64,000 nt of DNA from contig NW_013171865.1 of assembly GCF_000151665.1 (NCBI RefSeq), positions 30,001 to 94,000 on the forward strand, given 5' to 3'. This DNA is from Blastocystis hominis (lineage: Eukaryota > Sar > Bigyra > Opalinata > Blastocystidae). The position numbers and the translations under genes are program-made. Positions 63,445 through 64,000 of the stretch are shown here, in pieces; position 1 is the stretch's first letter, and every line of letters begins with the position of its first letter. The notes under the pieces were generated by a model. That model was not told the DNA's origin. It saw only the letters and a list, made by a program, of their open reading frames with translations, and made no database searches.

Positions 63445-64000
63445 TCAATCGACACATTTTCGTTTCATATTCAAGTATTCTGAATAGGCTGGATGAATAG
63501 GCTTCTGCACAGGCTCATGATAGACGAACTCCTCTTCGTCTTCTCCCAGCTGTAAAGGATAACTCTTGTCGCTGTCGTATCCGCACAGATCACCGCATGC
63601 CAAGAACGGCACGATTTCCGCGTTGACTTTGTTAGGAAAAGGAACGTTTTTGTACTGTCCAGAGAGGCACAGAGCAAACTGATTCACATCGAACCCTTCG
63701 GGAATCGAAAAATCGCGACACACCACAAAAGCCTCCATCGAAGAATTCCGGCTTGATTTCGGTTTGCAGCACGCCACTTCCGAGAAGAAGACGCGAAGCT
63801 GCGCAAAGAGAAGCGTCACATCGCGTCCGCGGAAGATTTTGGCAATAAACGTACCTCCGTCACACAAAACTTGCGCTGTGATGCTTAGCGCAGATAAAAG
63901 AAGTTGACTCTGTACATATACATCCATATCATGCAAGCCAGTGACATCTGGAGCACCATCACAAATCACCAATTGAGCTTTCTTTCCTTCAAAATGGTTA
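63445..64000 (-). CDS. TRM7: tRNA 2'-O-methyltransferase TRM7/FTSJ1, C-terminal part
   Basis: Methylates the ribose of anticodon-loop positions 32 and 34. The window holds the last 175 or more residues, running off the right edge. Conserved FtsJ sequence: VICDGAPDVTGLHDMD (catalytic Asp), GGTFIAKIFRGRDVTLL (catalytic Lys), KPKSSRNSSMEAFVVC (catalytic Glu), then the TRM7-specific tail VPFLACGDLCGYDSDKSYPL. This tail distinguishes it from the rRNA enzyme Spb1 and mitochondrial Mrm2. The N-terminal SAM motif lies outside. No intron is seen in this part. Confidence 0.92.
   Translation of the reverse strand, partial: NHFEGKKAQLVICDGAPDVTGLHDMDVYVQSQLLLSALSITAQVLCDGGTFIAKIFRGRDVTLLFAQLRVFFSEVACCKPKSSRNSSMEAFVVCRDFSIPEGFDVNQFALCLSGQYKNVPFPNKVNAEIVPFLACGDLCGYDSDKSYPLQLGEDEEEFVYHEPVQKPIHPAYSEYLNMKRKCVD

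Noticed and set aside
1-64000. CRISPR array or bacterial-type operons
   Set aside because: No spaced direct repeats of that kind; the genes are eukaryotic with spliceosomal introns.

Overview
The window is nuclear DNA from a compact microbial eukaryote, most likely Blastocystis (anaerobic gut stramenopile) or a close relative. Three things seen directly point there. Genes are interrupted by many introns of only 25-43 nt, mostly 29-33 nt, with GT..AG ends. The octamer TGTTTGTT (or a one-base variant) lies shortly downstream of most gene ends, on the coding strand. At least two genes have no genomic stop codon where the family ends, and their stop is completed only if poly(A) is added just upstream of that octamer. 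These traits are known for Blastocystis; the species call is an inference.

Left part (1-15.2 kb): an endogenous virus of the Polinton / Polinton-like type. It carries an FtsK/HerA-type packaging ATPase, an adenovirus-type cysteine protease, a probable capsid protein and a set of overlapping minus-strand structural genes. No DNA polymerase B, integrase or helicase is visible. Several large viral genes are broken by in-frame stops and frameshifts, while the capsid, protease and a glycine-motif virion protein remain open. The block sits between two diverged direct copies (about 350 bp) of another sequence.

Middle part (15.4-28.9 kb): an AT-rich accessory zone. It has a 1323-codon minus-strand gene with MORN-like repeats and a long multi-membrane tail, containing a near-perfect 507-bp internal duplication; a frameshifted non-LTR retrotransposon; and a fucosyltransferase-like gene interrupted by one in-frame TAG. 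Several kilobases of AT-rich DNA hold no gene I can support.

Right part (28.9-64 kb): dense host genes. In order: a PHD-finger/RS-rich protein and a second PHD protein, a class I alpha-1,2-mannosidase (GH47), replication factor C subunit 2, a long low-complexity protein, an SRR1-domain protein fused to a biotin-ligase N-terminal-like domain, Elongator subunit ELP1, an Hsp70-like protein, a protein with repeated zinc-ribbon (treble-clef) units, tRNA-Thr(AGT), a 1-kb-residue disordered protein, a short coiled-coil protein, an EEF1AKMT4-like methyltransferase, a P-type-ATPase-like protein with a degenerate actuator loop, V-ATPase subunit G, an unknown protein, an SREK1-like RRM/RS splicing factor, a BAR-SH3 protein, exocyst subunit EXOC5/SEC10, and the C-terminal part of the tRNA methyltransferase TRM7/FTSJ1. 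Intergenic gaps are often below 100 bp, and convergent neighbours share palindromic 3'-end elements. For the genes whose exons I joined completely (RS, RFC2, low-complexity, methyltransferase, V-ATPase G, SREK1-like, BAR-SH3, 210-residue protein), the spliced length is an exact multiple of three, which supports the intron calls.
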